Source of the DNA: Odobenus rosmarus divergens
Taxonomy: Eukaryota; Chordata; Mammalia; Carnivora; Odobenidae
Reading direction: 5' to 3'
NCBI RefSeq assembly: GCF_000321225.1
Contig: NW_004450396.1
Span: 4,125,721 to 4,189,720 of the forward strand
DNA: 64,000 bases
Shown: positions 1 to 12,084 of the stretch, one piece after another
Layout: the number at the start of each line of letters is the position of its first letter
How positions within the stretch are numbered: position 1 is the stretch's first letter
Program-made: the position numbers and the translations under genes
Notes under the pieces: model-generated
What the model was told of the DNA's origin: nothing
What the model saw: only the letters and a program-made list of their open reading frames with translations
The model's database searches: none

Positions 1-19
1 TCATTCCATTCTGTCACAG

Positions 20-430
20 GACCGGCCACCTGGTCTTCTTTCAATTCTCTTTACTTACTCTATGTCTTCCTGCCACAGGACTCTGCATTTTCTGTTCCTT
101 CTGCCTAGGATGTGCTCTCCTTCCTTTTCATCTAGTCAATGTCCACTCATCCATCTGTTCTCAGCACAACTGTGGCTTCTTTAGACAAGCTTTCTCTGGC
201 CTCTCTGGCCAGGGCAAGTACCTTAAGTTTAGCCTCTCATTGAGCCATGCACCTTTCCCTCCAAAAATAGGTTACAGGTATAATTTTACGCTTCTTTGAT
301 TGATCATTTGATTGATAGCTATCTGCCCTCCTTGATGGTAAACCTCAGGAGATCAGGCCCCATCCACTTTTGTTCACATTGCAGAGCCTGGCAAGTAACA
401 GGTGTGTTATGACAATTCATTGAAGGAAGG
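20..430 (+). repeat. L2 LINE fragment
   Basis: Decayed sequence with the L2 3'-end pattern: a pyrimidine-rich stretch, then a gatggtaaacctcaggag-like segment, then gcagagcctggcaagtaacag and a ttcattgaagga end. Very old, so boundaries are approximate. The remainder to about 1045 is AT-rich unique DNA with nothing recognised. Confidence 0.5.
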
Positions 431-1045
431 AGCATCCCAGATCATCCCTCAATCCTAGTAAGTCACCAGCTGGTCCCTTATCACTTGAAGGTAGAAAGCG
501 TAGAGCACAACAACTAAAGCTTACCTCTCTTCTCATCAACACCATACCTGGAGGTGCCTGGGATGAAGAAGCACTCCCTAGCTCAGACTCACTTGAGTGT
601 CAGTCTACAGCAACTTCTTCCTATCTGAAGAACCACATAATAAACCGGCAGAGGTTTAGAAATCATTTTGTGTAATCTTGAGATACATAACAATGTCTTG
701 TGTGGTTGCCTGATAGTGCCCTCATCAAATAACCATACTGTTTCATTCTTTTCTAGCTACACATACCTGCCCAATACACTCGGATATATTCAACTTAAAT
801 TCATTTAAGCTGGAAATAAGAAGAGAAATTGGAACTTTTAAGGATCTTTGTAGTTTCCAGTCCTCAAAATATTAATGTTTCATCAATGTAAAATTATGTG
901 AGCATAATTTTTTATTATAATAATCAAAATAATGTAATTTTTAAATAATGGAAAGCTTTAAATCGTGATAATGTGATTTTTAAATAATGGAAACATTTAA
1001 GTCGTGTAGCAAACTAAAAGGGTTTACCAAACAACAGTCAAATAA

Positions 1046-1400
1046 TAGCTAAAATTTATGGAGTACCTATGTACTAACTCCTCATACCAACTCTAGGAGG
1101 CACAGAGAAGTTAAACAAAGTACTCAAGGTCTGGGGTGCCTGGGTGGCTCAGTCTTTAAGCATCTGCCTTCGGCTGGGGTCGTGATCCCAGGGTTCTGGG
1201 ATCGAGCCCCGCATCGGGCTCCCTGCTCAGCGGGAAGCCTGCTTCTCCCTCTCCCACTCCCCCTGCTTGTGTTCCCTCTCTCTGTGTCAAATAAATAAAT
1301 AAAATCCTTAAAAAAAAAAAAGGAAACAAAGTACTCAGGGTCATACAGCTGAATGCTGGGGACTTGGCAAATAAGGACTCTGACACTGGAGCCCACACTT
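1046..1400 (-). repeat. MIR SINE, split by a younger SINEC insertion
   Basis: The halves (tatggagtacctatgtactaac before, and gtactcagggtcatacagctg after the SINEC) read as an antisense MIR. The younger element at 1132-1323 lies between them, flanked by a duplicated target. Confidence 0.6.
1132..1323 (+). repeat. SINEC (tRNA-Lys derived carnivore SINE)
   Basis: Full-length: head ggggtgcctgggtggctcag, body with ctccctgctcagcgggaagcctgc and cccactccccctgcttgtg, tail aaataaataaataaaatcc plus A12. Target duplication aaacaaagtactcaaggtc (1113-1131) against aaacaaagtactcagggtc (1324-1342), one mismatch. It has the 'type A' body discussed in the findings. Confidence 0.95.
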
Positions 1401-1984
1401 CTGGTTACTGAGTTCTGTAGGGTAAGGGGAAAAGATCAAATGCAAAACAGATACCATGACCCTTCATTCAGGGAAGATGGGATGTGAATAAGTTCATGAA
1501 AATAGACTTGGAAGAAGGCAAGAAGAAATTTAAACAGCCACGCTAGGTAAAAGGAGAGAATAATAAGTAAACTTTTGTTTTGTTTTGTTTTTAAAATTTG
1601 ATTTTAAGATTGTTGTAAAGCAGTTGTTGAGGGATAAAAACCAGCTAGCATCTTTTGACCTATGGAGCAAACGCAAACAGTCATTAGTATTCTATCCTAC
1701 TAAGGATTCTAGGAGGAGAAAAGTAGATTTCAATTTATTCCTCTGTAGCCCTATGAGTTGTGCCCTCACCTAGTCATAGTAGTAGGAGCATATTTTGGCA
1801 GTAAAATCATAGTTAAATTTAGTTGAACTGCTTAGCTATGCACCAAAAGTCAAGTTGCCTATATGCAGTTTAATATAACTTTCTGTAAAGAATCCATTAA
1901 GGGCTAAAGCCAGGCTCAAGTAAAAATTAAAAAGACACTTAGAGACCAAGATACATTGCTCACTACAGTACAATTCCCTTTACT

Positions 1985-2190
1985 AATAATTCCAACTTTC
2001 ACTGAGAACTTCATGCGTGCCAAGCACTGGGCTCCATGCTGTAGCGGGCCATGCAGTATTTCATTTAATTCTCCCAAACCCCGGGGAGCTACTTGCTACG
2101 ACTATCCTCATTTTAGAGTTGAGAAGTGAAATAATAAGCTTGACTTGACACATTCAGTGAAAGGGGGAGCAGAATTTTGAACAAAATTCT
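1985..2190 (-). repeat. MIR SINE, antisense
   Basis: Shows the antisense MIR order: gagaacttcatgcgtgccaa, then tcatttaattctcccaaacc, then tatcctcattttagagttgag. Between 1400 and 1985, and from 2190 to 2455, I see nothing further. Confidence 0.6.
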
Positions 2191-2558
2191 ATCTCATTCA
2201 CTATCCACATTTCGTTGAAAAATACAAGATGTTAAAAAGGAAATGTTCATTGGGAAGCTCTGACTGGCCATTCATGAGAATTGATCATTTGGCCTGTCAA
2301 TTCACAACAATTTTTTTTCTGGAAAACTTTTAGAAACACATTCCATGAAGGAGCTTCTGCTTTATAAGAAGCCTGACAAAGCAGCCCCTTTGCCTCTTGA
2401 AAACAAACAAACAAGAAACAACCCAGCATCAAGAAATAAGCAGCAGCAAAATCCTATAGCAGTGGTTTTCAACTCTGGAGTATTCAAATCATCTGAGCAG
2501 TTTTGAAAAAAATACTGATGCTTGGGCCCATCCCAGACCAATTAAATCAGAATTTCTT

Positions 2559-2665
2559 GGGGTGCCTGGATGGCTAAGTCAGAAGAGCATGGGACTCTTG
2601 ATCTCGGGCTTGTGAGTTCAAGCCCCACACTGGGCATAGAGCCTACTTAAAAAAAAAAAAAATCA
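2559..2665 (+). repeat. Short old-type tRNA-Lys SINE (SINEC)
   Basis: Head ggggtgcctggatggctaag, about 90 bp of body ending catagagcctactt, then poly-A. It lacks the CT-rich body of the long SINECs. The target duplication aaatcagaatttctt lies at 2544-2558 and 2705-2719, enclosing both this SINE and the U6 fragment. Confidence 0.85.
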
Positions 2666-2695
2666 GCGCTCACTTCGGCAGCACATATACTAAAA
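2666..2695 (+). pseudogene. U6 snRNA 5'-end fragment (retroposed)
   Basis: gcgctcacttcggcagcaca plus tatactaaaa corresponds to the first about 30 nt of U6 snRNA with two substitutions, followed by poly-A. It is too short to be functional and has no U6 promoter upstream. It sits inside the tail of the SINE. See findings for how it may have arisen. Confidence 0.85.
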
Positions 2696-2771
2696 AAAAA
2701 AAAAAAATCAGAATTTCTTATTAGGGGTGGAGCCTGGGCCTTAGTGATTTTTAAATGCTTCCTAAACCCTT

Positions 2772-3849
2772 CATCTGCCTTCTCTACCTCCTCTACCCAG
2801 CCACGCAGGTGAAAACAATGGTCACTGAGTAATGAAGACAACAGCAAAAAAACTCGATGCTTTTACATTCTTTTGCTAACAGGTCTGATCTGTAAATTTA
2901 TACAACTGCTTGTAATTGTAATTTCTAAACTTACCTAATTTCTGCCACCAGAATTTCCTGGTTTCAAAAGTCATACCAAAAGGCAACAGTAGATGGCCCA
3001 CCTCTCTCAGAAAGAAAGATCAAAGACCTACCCTTGCATCCTAAATGGGAGAACCCAGACTTTCCTCGCAAATTAGCTTGAGGTAGAGAGTGGATAGGAA
3101 GATAAAAATGTGATGAGGAAAATAGGAATTCAGAGTCTTTTCTCGAATAATCGAAGGGTGGGCTAAAAGAATCACACACACAAAAACTCTAGGGATGAAA
3201 ATGAGCAAAAGTGATTCCAGAGGGTATAGTCTCTGACACTGATAATGAAAGCAGTGAAAGTTTGAACAGGGAAGTAGGCAAACCATAAAAGTTGAGTTCC
3301 AAAGTTCCCCCATTTGTGGACATCTTTTCCCTCCTTCTTCGGTGAAAGTGAGAATGGAAGATTTGGTTTTATATGGACAATATCTGTGAGGAAACTTGAT
3401 TATGGCTTTCCTTTGACTGTCAAAGGAGGTGCCAAAAAGGTGCCAAAAAGACCAGGGTAGAATAGAGGTGCCAAAAAGGCTAGGAACTTTCCGTTGCATC
3501 ATCTCTTCTTAAATTTTTTATTTTCTATATGTTTTCTTCTAAAAAAATTGTTTTTATTTTCACTTTGGCCATTTATATTATGCTTCAGAGACTCAAAGTA
3601 ATTTCTAATTTCATTAGAAATTAATGAAAATTAAAGTCTAGTTAAATGCTGACTTCTATGTGGTTAGTCTTCTGATACAAAGTATTCGTTATAATTGAAA
3701 TAGAGTGTAAGGGATTGTCTTTTCTCTTTATGCAAGTGTAATTTTTCACTAATGAAATAATAATATACTCTTTTGAGAACTTTTCTCCTACAGAATTCAG
3801 TACATACTCAAGGAACACTCATTTCTATTGAGTAGAAAAGAACAGATTA
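2772..3849. other. Unique AT-rich intergenic DNA
   Basis: No gene seen. The only structure noted is a short tandem array of aggtgccaaaaag-like units (three copies, 3426-3480). Confidence 0.5.
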
Positions 3850-4042
3850 TTTTTTTTAAGATTTTATTTATTTATTTGACAGAGAGAGAGCGCACGCACA
3901 CAAGCAGGGGGAACGGTAGTCAGAGGGAGAAGCAGGCTCCCCACTGAGCAGGGAGCCCAACGCGGGGCTCGATCCCAGGACCCTGAAGTCATGACCTGAG
4001 CCAAAGGCAGATGCTTAACCGCCTGGGCCACCCAGGCATCCC
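3850..4042 (-). repeat. SINEC, antisense
   Basis: Starts with the T run and aagattttatttatttattt, ends gccacccaggcatccc. Target duplication aaaagaacagattatt (about 3836-3851) against aaaagagcaggttatt (about 4043-4058), diverged at two positions. Confidence 0.93.
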
Positions 4043-4058
4043 AAAAAGAGCAGGTTAT

Positions 4059-5122
4059 TATCCCCATTTTACAACCAGACCAACTGAGAGACAGAAGAAA
4101 AAGCGATGTGATGACCATCCTCAAATGAAACTAATATGTCTCCCAATCCAGAGTTCTACTCTTAAATGGCTTTTCTCACTTCAGTACCTCTGGGTGGATA
4201 AAGGTTTGAGGTTACATTTTTCACTGTTAAGGATAGATGTGTCCTGGTTCTAGGACCTCTCATGACTTAAAGCTCAGAGCCCAATGTTAGTCATCAGTTT
4301 CAACTTTTGACCCCAAACTCACCCTAGACCCATGTAAACCAGAGACCCTACTTCAAGCTGTAATGGGGGACCAAGAAAACACACCTTTCCCACAGTACTT
4401 AGAACCCAAGCCAGGACTAGCTGCCAGGAACATTAACCTACAGTAACAGTCAGATTTTTCCATACCCATGACCATGCATCATCAGAGTCCCATTTCAGTA
4501 TGCCTAAAGAAAGTGTTGCACGTTAATTTAGGTCCAGAATCTGGCAGGGTGTGCAGCTGTTGTGTGCAAGGCATTGACCTTGCCCTGAAGCGCTGATAGA
4601 AAAGAGAGATATTGTTCCTTTGAGTCCATTCATTAGCAGGTCTCAGTGAGCAGAGAAAGGGTGAGTGGGGCTGGTCTGGGATAGACAGCTGTGGCGAAAG
4701 CAATGCCAGTAGCCGTGGCTGGGAGAGCAGGTAAACAGCGGGTTACGGCTTAACCACATCCTTCTGGCATGAGGTCACCCTAACTTGGCCCAGCTCTGCA
4801 TACAACTAGGTAAAGGTCTGAGGCTGTGTTTGATTTGTTTATTTTACCTGTGCATGTCAAGTTATTTTTAGTGAGACTGAATCCTATTTAATGCTCAGAA
4901 TGGGAAGCCAGTGACAATTAATAGTGCAGAAAGTTCCAGCCCAGTGCCCAATTTACACAATTACATCTGCAAACACATGTGGTGGTGGTGGTAATAGAGT
5001 TGTCCTATGGTTCATTTAATTCCTGAGTACTTGATTAACTCCAATTGTAACTACAAACAAGTACTGGGTCTACTCCTGCGCACACTACTTCTATGAAAAC
5101 ATCTATCTTCAGAATTTGTTTT
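4059..5122. other. Unique intergenic DNA
   Basis: No coding region, RNA gene or clear repeat recognised. Contains a short ggtggtggtggt run near 4980. Confidence 0.4.
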
Positions 5123-5140
5123 AAATTTTTTAAAAATTAA

Positions 5141-5336
5141 GGGCGCTTGAGTGGCCCAGTCGGTTAAGGTCTGACTCTTGGTTTCAGCTCAGGTCATGAT
5201 CTCAGGGTCGTGAGATCCAGCCTCACGTCAGGCTCTGCTCAGAGCTGAGTCGGTTCGAGAGTCTCTCTCTCCCTCTACACCTCCTGCTTGTGCTCTCTCT
5301 CGATCTGTCTCAAATAAATAAATAAATAAAATCTTT
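5141..5336 (+). repeat. SINEC
   Basis: Head gggcgcttgagtggcccagt, diverged body, tail aaataaataaataaataaaa. Flanked by the 18-bp duplication aaattttttaaaaattaa (5123-5140) and its near copy with c for t (5337-5354). Confidence 0.92.
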
Positions 5337-5439
5337 AAATTTTTTAAAAACTAAATTATGAATGCTTTCAAGAAATTCAAATAAATCCAATAATCATGGC
5401 ATTTTTTCTACATAAAACTGTTCTATTGTTCTCTGTTAC

Positions 5440-6215
5440 TTTTAGCATGGAATCCAAACTGCCAAGATAAGGAATTAGAGACCTTTATAAACTATCGCCA
5501 ACCCGTCTCTCCCTCTTTATCTTTTACGATTCTGTACCATCTCAACAAACCCCCAGAACATCCCCTTGCTCTTGCTACCCAGAACCAACCATCTTTGGAG
5601 TGTGTTATTTGCTATACAGATTGTCAGCTGGAGGACCGAAGAGGCCATCTATCCTACAGACATGTTTTGTTTGGGCCTTAGAGTGTTTAAAAAATTGTTT
5701 GGACATTTCACGGGACTTCTATCTTCTTGTGAAAAATGTAGGATTTGCCAACATTGGGCCCACATTCCTGCATGGCAATGACTAGCTGACCTAAGTAACG
5801 GCTTTCTGCTTTAGATGTGGCATGCGGTCTCTATTTCTCCACAATCCTCACCCCTTTCCACTGGATCACTCCTAGCCCACTCATTCATTTTCTTTATCTG
5901 CCTGGTTCCCACTGAACCGTGCCCTTTATACTTTATACTTCCATGCTGTTCCTTTATCCTTGTTCCTTTTTGGGAGATGTTCTTCTGTTTTTCTCTCTGG
6001 TAGACTTCTACCAGTCCCAGCTTAATATCTCCTCCACTGTGAAGTCTTTCATCTATAATCCCTTATTCACATTGCTCTCATAGGGCCGGTCACAATGTGC
6101 TAAAGTTCATTACAAGCATCATCTCCCTGACCACCTGTCCTCTCAAGTCCAAGAATCTGGATCCATTTACTTCTTCATTGCCAGTATTTAGCACAGGTGC
6201 CAATGGGTGCATAAG
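5440..6215 (+). repeat. L2 LINE fragments
   Basis: Pyrimidine-rich decayed sequence with L2-like runs (caacccgtctctccctcttt; ctgtgaagtctttcatc; ccatttacttcttcattgcc and then tttagcacaggtgcc), interrupted near 5600-5810 by sequence I do not recognise. Open frames of about 60-70 codons here are incidental. Confidence 0.45.
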
Positions 6216-6299
6216 TATCCAAGAGAGTCATGATATAGGAAAGAGTGAACTAATTGCCATGACATTGAAGTTAAGAATGACTTCTTTCTGAGTCAGGCA

Positions 6300-8240
6300 T
6301 CGGCTGTGTTAACAGTGGCTGAAAGTGGGGCAAAAAAGTAGGGTAGCAAGAAAGTTAAGAACACAAGCAAAATCCTCACTTAAGAACAAATTCAAAAAGC
6401 AGGACACATAATTGTACATGCCCTGCAAATGCAGATAGGCGATGAACAATAAATAATCATAGTAATAGTATAATTGAGGAAAATTATAAAGGGCACATAT
6501 AAACACAAAAGTATCTGTATTTATAGTCTCCAATCATATTGTTCTTTCAGTTAAGAAGGGACAATTTCTGGAATTATTTATAAAACTATTGTTCTACATT
6601 ACAGAGGTAAAAAGTAAGAGGTTCGACATTCCTAAATGTGTGCTGTGGAAGAAAAGACAAAAACAAGGAAAAAGTAACTCATTTTTCTGAAACTTTCATT
6701 AACGAATGAAGGGAAAGGGGGAAAAAATACTGAATTTGTTAACATCTTTAGGTAGACCAGAGGTCAGCTCCATTTTTCCAAGGTAATATTTACCATTACA
6801 TGGCCATTAAAGCTCTTATACTCGCATCTTTAATTAATTCCGGTAAGCAACAAAAACATGGGGAAACAGTTGAGCAGTCATTGCCTGAATGAGGCATATG
6901 AAAAATAAAAATTATTTGTACACATCATAACAAGACTAATACCCTGTGCTAATAAAGAGCCATAGTCTGGTTTGTGTAATGGAGTCTTCTTTATTACTCT
7001 AAGGGGTACATGTGTTCTCTTGTAGAATTCTAGAGCACTTCCTTTAGCTTCTAGCTGAAGTACTCTGACCAATGTGTGCTTGCACGCATTTGAAGTTATC
7101 TTTTCTTTTACCTACTATTAATCTACTCCTACTTCTTTTCCATTAGCTGCTTGAAATGGAAGAAGAAAGAAGCATGTAGTAATTGACCTAGAAAGACAAG
7201 TTGCCAATTTTTTAAATGAAAGAAAGGAAGTGTACAGTCTGTAAGGTGACAAGTTTATGTGGGAGTGTTATTTTGAATGACTTCAAGGAACCTCATATTT
7301 TTCTGGTATAACATCAAGTTAGTGGTAAGCTCCTACTTTTCAAAAAAGTGTTCTCTCTCTTACAAAATCCTGTTGAAGAAATAAAACATCCACATCTAAA
7401 CATAAGATACTAATTTCCTCAAGTATCTTCTATGAAGTTACAAAACTCATGATGAAATAACAGCCTCTTTAAACACTGCGTTCAATATCTCTGACTTCAG
7501 TTTATGCCGTTAGAAGGTCCCTGGCATCAGAGCTTCTGCTCTCAATCCCATGGCCCCCAAGCCCCTGCCCTATAGGCAAATAAGGGATAGAAATGTAAAG
7601 AGGGGAAGAACTGAAATGTCTTATTCTGGGAGGAAGAAAGTATGCCTCCACGTTATCATTCTGAAACATCTATTATCTTGGTCAAATCCTTTCCTGTCAC
7701 CAGTTTTCTAAATGAAATGTTTTATTTTACTTGAATGAATGGCAAAATGTGTCAGTCTCACAGTCCACAAATACATAAAAAAAAGAACTGGCTTCTTGAA
7801 TTCATTTGCTTGATCCTAGGGAGCTAAATGACTTCTGCTGGAAAACTGACTAAAATTTCACGAGGATATTTAAGACAAAATGACATTAGTTATAGTCTTG
7901 TTTTCTTCTATTTCTGTTCTTTACCCTAGGAGAAATTGACCTTTGACTTTTAAGAAAAATGCAAAGTTCATTATCTCTTTTTCGATAAATTAGTCAGCAT
8001 GAGATCTTGCCTATCATTTTTCATTGAAATAAGCAACCTTCCGAGTCCAGCAGCGCCTACTAGAATTCAAATTACTTAATTGAGCATACATTTTTAAAAG
8101 AACGTTTTGTTTTGCTTTGTTTCTGTAGCTTTATTCTGTATTTGGGCTCATTATAATGCCTGTTAACATGTGGTCTAAACCATTTTCAAATCATCCCATT
8201 TTTACATACTTATGCTAAATATACAAAATATAGATTTAGG
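6300..8240. other. Unique AT-rich intergenic DNA
   Basis: About 1.9 kb without recognisable genes or repeats, 22-30 kb upstream of MYB exon 1. It could hold distal regulatory elements, but no motif cluster stands out. Confidence 0.4.
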
Positions 8241-8249
8241 GAAATTAGG

Positions 8250-8460
8250 GATGAGAGCCATCTGAGACCTTTGGCTCTACTACTTACTAGCTGTATGACC
8301 TTGGGCAAATTTCCCAATCTCTTTAACTCTTCATTTCTCCATCTCTAAAAGGAGGATAATATCTTAATTCTAGTGTTGCTATAAAGATTAGGTGGAATAC
8401 TATATGTCAAGCTCTTGGTCTAGTCCCTGGAACATAAAAGCATGATCAGTAAGTGATGAT
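8250..8460 (+). repeat. MIR SINE
   Basis: The core tactagctgtatgaccttgg and caatctctttaactcttcat order is typical of sense MIR. Diverged. Confidence 0.75.
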
Positions 8461-8654
8461 GATATCATGATGATGATCAGAAAAAAGAGAAGAGAGGAGT
8501 TTGGGTTATTCCATACCCAGCCCATTTGTACCAGATAGAATTCATGAATTCTTTACACAGGAAATGTTGCAAAGGAAGTGGAATTTTTGAAGCTTTTCAA
8601 GTGGTATGGAGGGATGAGAGACAGCTTATGACAGGTTGTACAGAGGTAACCATG

Positions 8655-9386
8655 TCCTCCTTATTCTCTCACTCATTCGTTAAATATTTACTGTGTGCCC
8701 AATAAATGCCAGGCACTTTTCCAGGCAAAGGGAATACTGCTGTGAAGAAGCAGAAAAGAAAAACAAGTCTTTCCCTCTTGAGCTTATATTCTAGTTCAAG
8801 AAGAGACAATTACAAAGATAAGTCTGAATGTGTCGTACATCAGATGTATTTAACTGCTAAGGAGAAAAATTCAGCAAGCAAGGGGCATTGGGAACTTGGG
8901 AATGGGGAACTGAAATATTAGATAGACTACACGGGAAGGTCTCACCAAGAAGGGAAATTTTAACGAAGACCCAAAGGAAGGAAGGGAGCAAGTCATATGG
9001 ATGGAAGGAAGAACATCCACACAGAAGAAAAAGCAGGCCTTAAAGTGGAGCACACCTTGCATGTTCTGGGATCAGCCAAGTGGTCACAGTGATTGGAGTG
9101 GCCTGAGCAAGAACAATAGAAGGATATGGGGTACAAAGTTGGTAGAGGGGGCAAGAAGGTGGTGAAACATACTTATGTCATTATAGCATCTTGGGCTTTT
9201 ACTCTAAATTGGAAAAGCATCAGATTTTGAGCGGAAGAGTGACATGGTCTGATTTATCTTTTAAAAGGATTCTTGGGGCACGTGCACCCTGATGTTTATA
9301 GCAGCATTATCAACAATAGCCCAGTTATGGAAAGAACCGAAATGTCCATCGACTGAAGAATGGATAAAGAAGATGTGGTGTATGTA

Positions 9387-9425
<39 letters not shown>

Positions 9426-10150
9426 GAATATTAGCCATCAAAAAGAATGAAATCTTGCCATTTGCAAGGATATGAGCTAGAGTCTATTATGCTAAGCCAA
9501 ATAAGTCAGTCAGAGAAAGACAAATACCATATGATTTCACTCATCAAACATATGAACATAAGGGAAGGGAAAAGAGAGAGAGGGGGAAGCAAAGCATAAG
9601 AGACTCTTAATGAAAGAGAACAGACCGAAGGTTGATGGAGGGAGGTGGGCGGGAGATGGGCTAAATGGGTGATGGGGATTAAGGAGAGCACTTGTGATGA
9701 GCAGTGGGTGTTATATGTAAGTGATGAATCACTAAACTCTACACCTGAAACCAATTTTACCATATATGTTAACTAGAATTTAGGTAAAAAATTGAAATTA
9801 AAAAATTGGTTTATCACTTAACAATTAAGCAGTGTGTGAAAAATTCTCTCTCTGAGCCACAGAAATATATTAAAGGAATATTCAATACCTAAAAAAGAAA
9901 AAAAGGATTCTGGCTGTTGTGCCTAAGCTAGACTGAAGGCAGTCCATTAGAATAGTATAGTATTGTAGGTGAGAGACGATATGACGGTGGCCATTAATAG
10001 ACCTGTAGCAATGAAAATAGTGAGATGTGATCACATTGTGGATGTTTTAAAGATAAAGCCAACAAGATTTCTTTATGGATTATGAAGAGAGAAATCAAGG
10101 ATAACCTCCAATTTTTATAACTGGAAGAATGAAGTTGTCATTTATTGAGA
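8655..10150 (-). repeat. L2 LINE, antisense, interrupted by an L1
   Basis: Antisense L2 3' end begins tcactcattcgttaaatatt, then ggcacttttccaggcaaagg, gagcttatattctagttc, agagtgacatggtctgattt and, beyond the L1, ggattctggctgttgtg and aagccaacaagatttc. This order follows the L2a 3' region. Target duplication aaaaggattct marks the L1 at 9274. Confidence 0.75.
9274..9900 (+). mobile_element. 5'-truncated L1 with extra 3' sequence
   Basis: Contains the end of L1 ORF2/3' UTR (cctgatgtttatagcagc, gaatgaaatcttgccatttg, gagctagagtctattatgc, cagtgggtgttatatg). L1 similarity ends in an A-rich stretch near 9800. About 85 bp of other sequence follows, then a second A-rich tail. Target duplication aaaaggattct at 9263-9273 and 9901-9911 encloses all of it. 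A (CA)n run at about 9394-9422 is internal. Confidence 0.88.
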
Positions 10151-10159
10151 AAAGAAAGA

Positions 10160-10780
10160 GTTGGAAGGATCCGGAGATGAGAACCAGGCACTTAGCTACA
10201 TGAGTCTGGAGTTCAAGAGACAGATCCAGACTGGAGATAAAATCTCAGAATTATAATTATATAGAAGGTATTTAAAGCCATTTGTGAGAAATTCTAAAGC
10301 AACAATGCGATAAACACTTAAAGCAGACTTTGAGCAAGCAGAGCAGAGGATAGTGGAGGAAAAAAAAACCCTATAAAAATGGAAGGGGTTGGGTTTGCTG
10401 CAAGGGGCTTCAGGGTCAACAGTGCCACGCACAGCTCACTGTAACAGGAAACTGGCCGTCGGGGCAGGGCTGTGAACACGATGAGCAATTCTGTCTCTTC
10501 TTTGCTCACCAATGGGCCCTGATGATCTCACCTCACTGTCAGTTCTTACACCTCAGCCTACTCTCCATATTCAGTTAAGGGACACCTGTTTCATTATTTA
10601 ATCCTAACCTAATTTTCCTATTAAACAGGTAACAACTTACGAAAGGACTTACTCTACACATAAATAATGTAAGAAAAAGTTTAGAAAATAGTGTTTATCC
10701 ATTTACTTCATATGCAAAGAAAATGCCACGCTTAGACTGCCATTTGGTTGTGCTTATTAGAAATCATCCCTGTTGATTGC
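10160..10780. other. Intergenic DNA, nothing firm
   Basis: No gene, RNA or young repeat recognised. Short open frames on both strands have no recognisable protein similarity. Confidence 0.35.
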
Positions 10781-10789
10781 TTAAAGCAA

Positions 10790-11275
10790 GATCTTGGAAT
10801 CGGCTATCCTCAGTTCTCATAGCTTGGCCTGTGACACCTCAAGCTCCTGGGCCTCTTCTGCCCGTACTCTGCTCTTGGTACATTTCCTCCCCCCAACCCT
10901 AGTGACTCTCCTCTTGGCCTTTCTCTCTCTGAAAGCTAAACACCCTATACGACCACTACCCACGTGCAGACGATGTTGATGTTCCTCGTTTTTCCATTTC
11001 CTGGTAATAAGTCAATGATACTTCACCGGGCAGCTCCCATTTCTCCCATCTCTCACAGGCCCCAGACGTTCTTTTCTCCTCAAACCCTGTCCTCCTTATC
11101 CAGAATTACCTCTCTCACAAGATGCACCATCATTGTTGGAGTCTCCAGGCCAGAAACCTAGGAGTGACCTATAGCCCCTTCTCCACCGCCTTCTCAGCCC
11201 AACATTCAGTTAGTCTTGTTAATTCTACAACTTAAATGTTACTTCCTTCCCCACACCACTTTTGTAATTCCCACA
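10790..11275 (+). repeat. L2-like LINE fragment
   Basis: Pyrimidine-rich, with cctcaagctcctgggcctct, gtctccaggccagaaaccta and aacattcagttagtcttg, resembling sense L2 upstream of its 3' end. Old and diverged. Confidence 0.4.
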
Positions 11276-11302
11276 TACCTTTTTTTTTTTCTAGAATACA
11301 TT

Positions 11303-11760
11303 TTTTTTTTTTTTCCTAATGTTCAATTTTTTCTAAATTGTAGTTAGTTAACATATAGTATAATATCAGTTTCAGGAGTAGAATTTAGTGATTCATCACT
11401 TAATATCACATCCAGTGCTCATCTCCATACCTAGCACCCATGTAGCCCATCCCCTGATCACCTCCCTCTAGGAACCCTCACTTTGTTCTCTATAGTTAAG
11501 AGTCTCTATGGTTTGCCTCCTGCTATTTTTTTTAGTTTCCCCTATGTTCATCTGTTTTGTTTCCTATATATGAGTGAAATCATATGGTATTTGTCTTTCT
11601 CTGCCTGACTTATTTTGCTTAGCATAAAACACTCCAGCTCCACCCATGTTTCTGCAAATGACAAGAGTTCATTCTTTTTGATGGCTGAGTAATATTCCAT
11701 TGTGTACATATCTGTATCTATCTATCCATATGCCACATCTTCTTTATTCATTCTGCAGAC
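11303..11760 (-). mobile_element. L1 3' end, antisense, 5'-truncated
   Basis: Poly-T followed by taattagttaacat-like 3' UTR, then cagtgctcatctccatacc, gagtgaaatcatatggtatt and ttgatggctgagtaatattcc in order: the carnivore L1 3' region reversed. No full ORF. Confidence 0.88.
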
Positions 11761-12084
11761 TTTGATCATTACAAGATTTAGCAATTATTTATCTCTATGT
11801 CTGCATCCCCTATTAGCCTGTGAATTCCCCAAGGGAGGATACTGGATCTTATTGTGGAGAAGAATTGACTAATGGCACATTCAGCGGAGTGAGGCTAACT
11901 GGTAAGGGTAAAGTAGAGACAACAGTGACTACAGGAAGCAGCAGTGGGAAGAAAGGGCCTGACATAACCATAAAACATATTGCAAAGCTGATGTTCAGTG
12001 GTGTCCCCTAGAGTTGTACGTACCCAGCCTGCACAGCCACATGCAGATTAAACACACTTGATTACTACACTTGAATCCATGAAT

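Larger units (their letters stand above)
2459..2770 (+). repeat. MER5A-type hAT MITE, split by SINE plus U6 fragment
   Basis: cagtggttttcaactctgga at the left and gcctgggccttagtgatttt at the right match the MER5A inner order (terminal cagtggtt, middle 'agaatttctt...ggtggggcctggg'). The insertion at 2559-2704 interrupts it with a 15-bp target duplication. Confidence 0.6.

Noticed and set aside
1132..1323. tRNA-like heads of the SINECs as possible tRNA genes
   Set aside because: The heads derive from tRNA-Lys but are followed by SINE bodies and poly-A tails with target duplications, and they do not keep a proper tRNA fold.
2666..2695. Functional U6 snRNA gene
   Set aside because: Only about 30 of 107 nt are present, with no upstream promoter elements and poly-A immediately after.
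9274..9900. Endogenous retrovirus or LTR element
   Set aside because: The sequence is L1 3' region with an A tail and target duplication. No LTR pair or retroviral genes were seen anywhere in the window.
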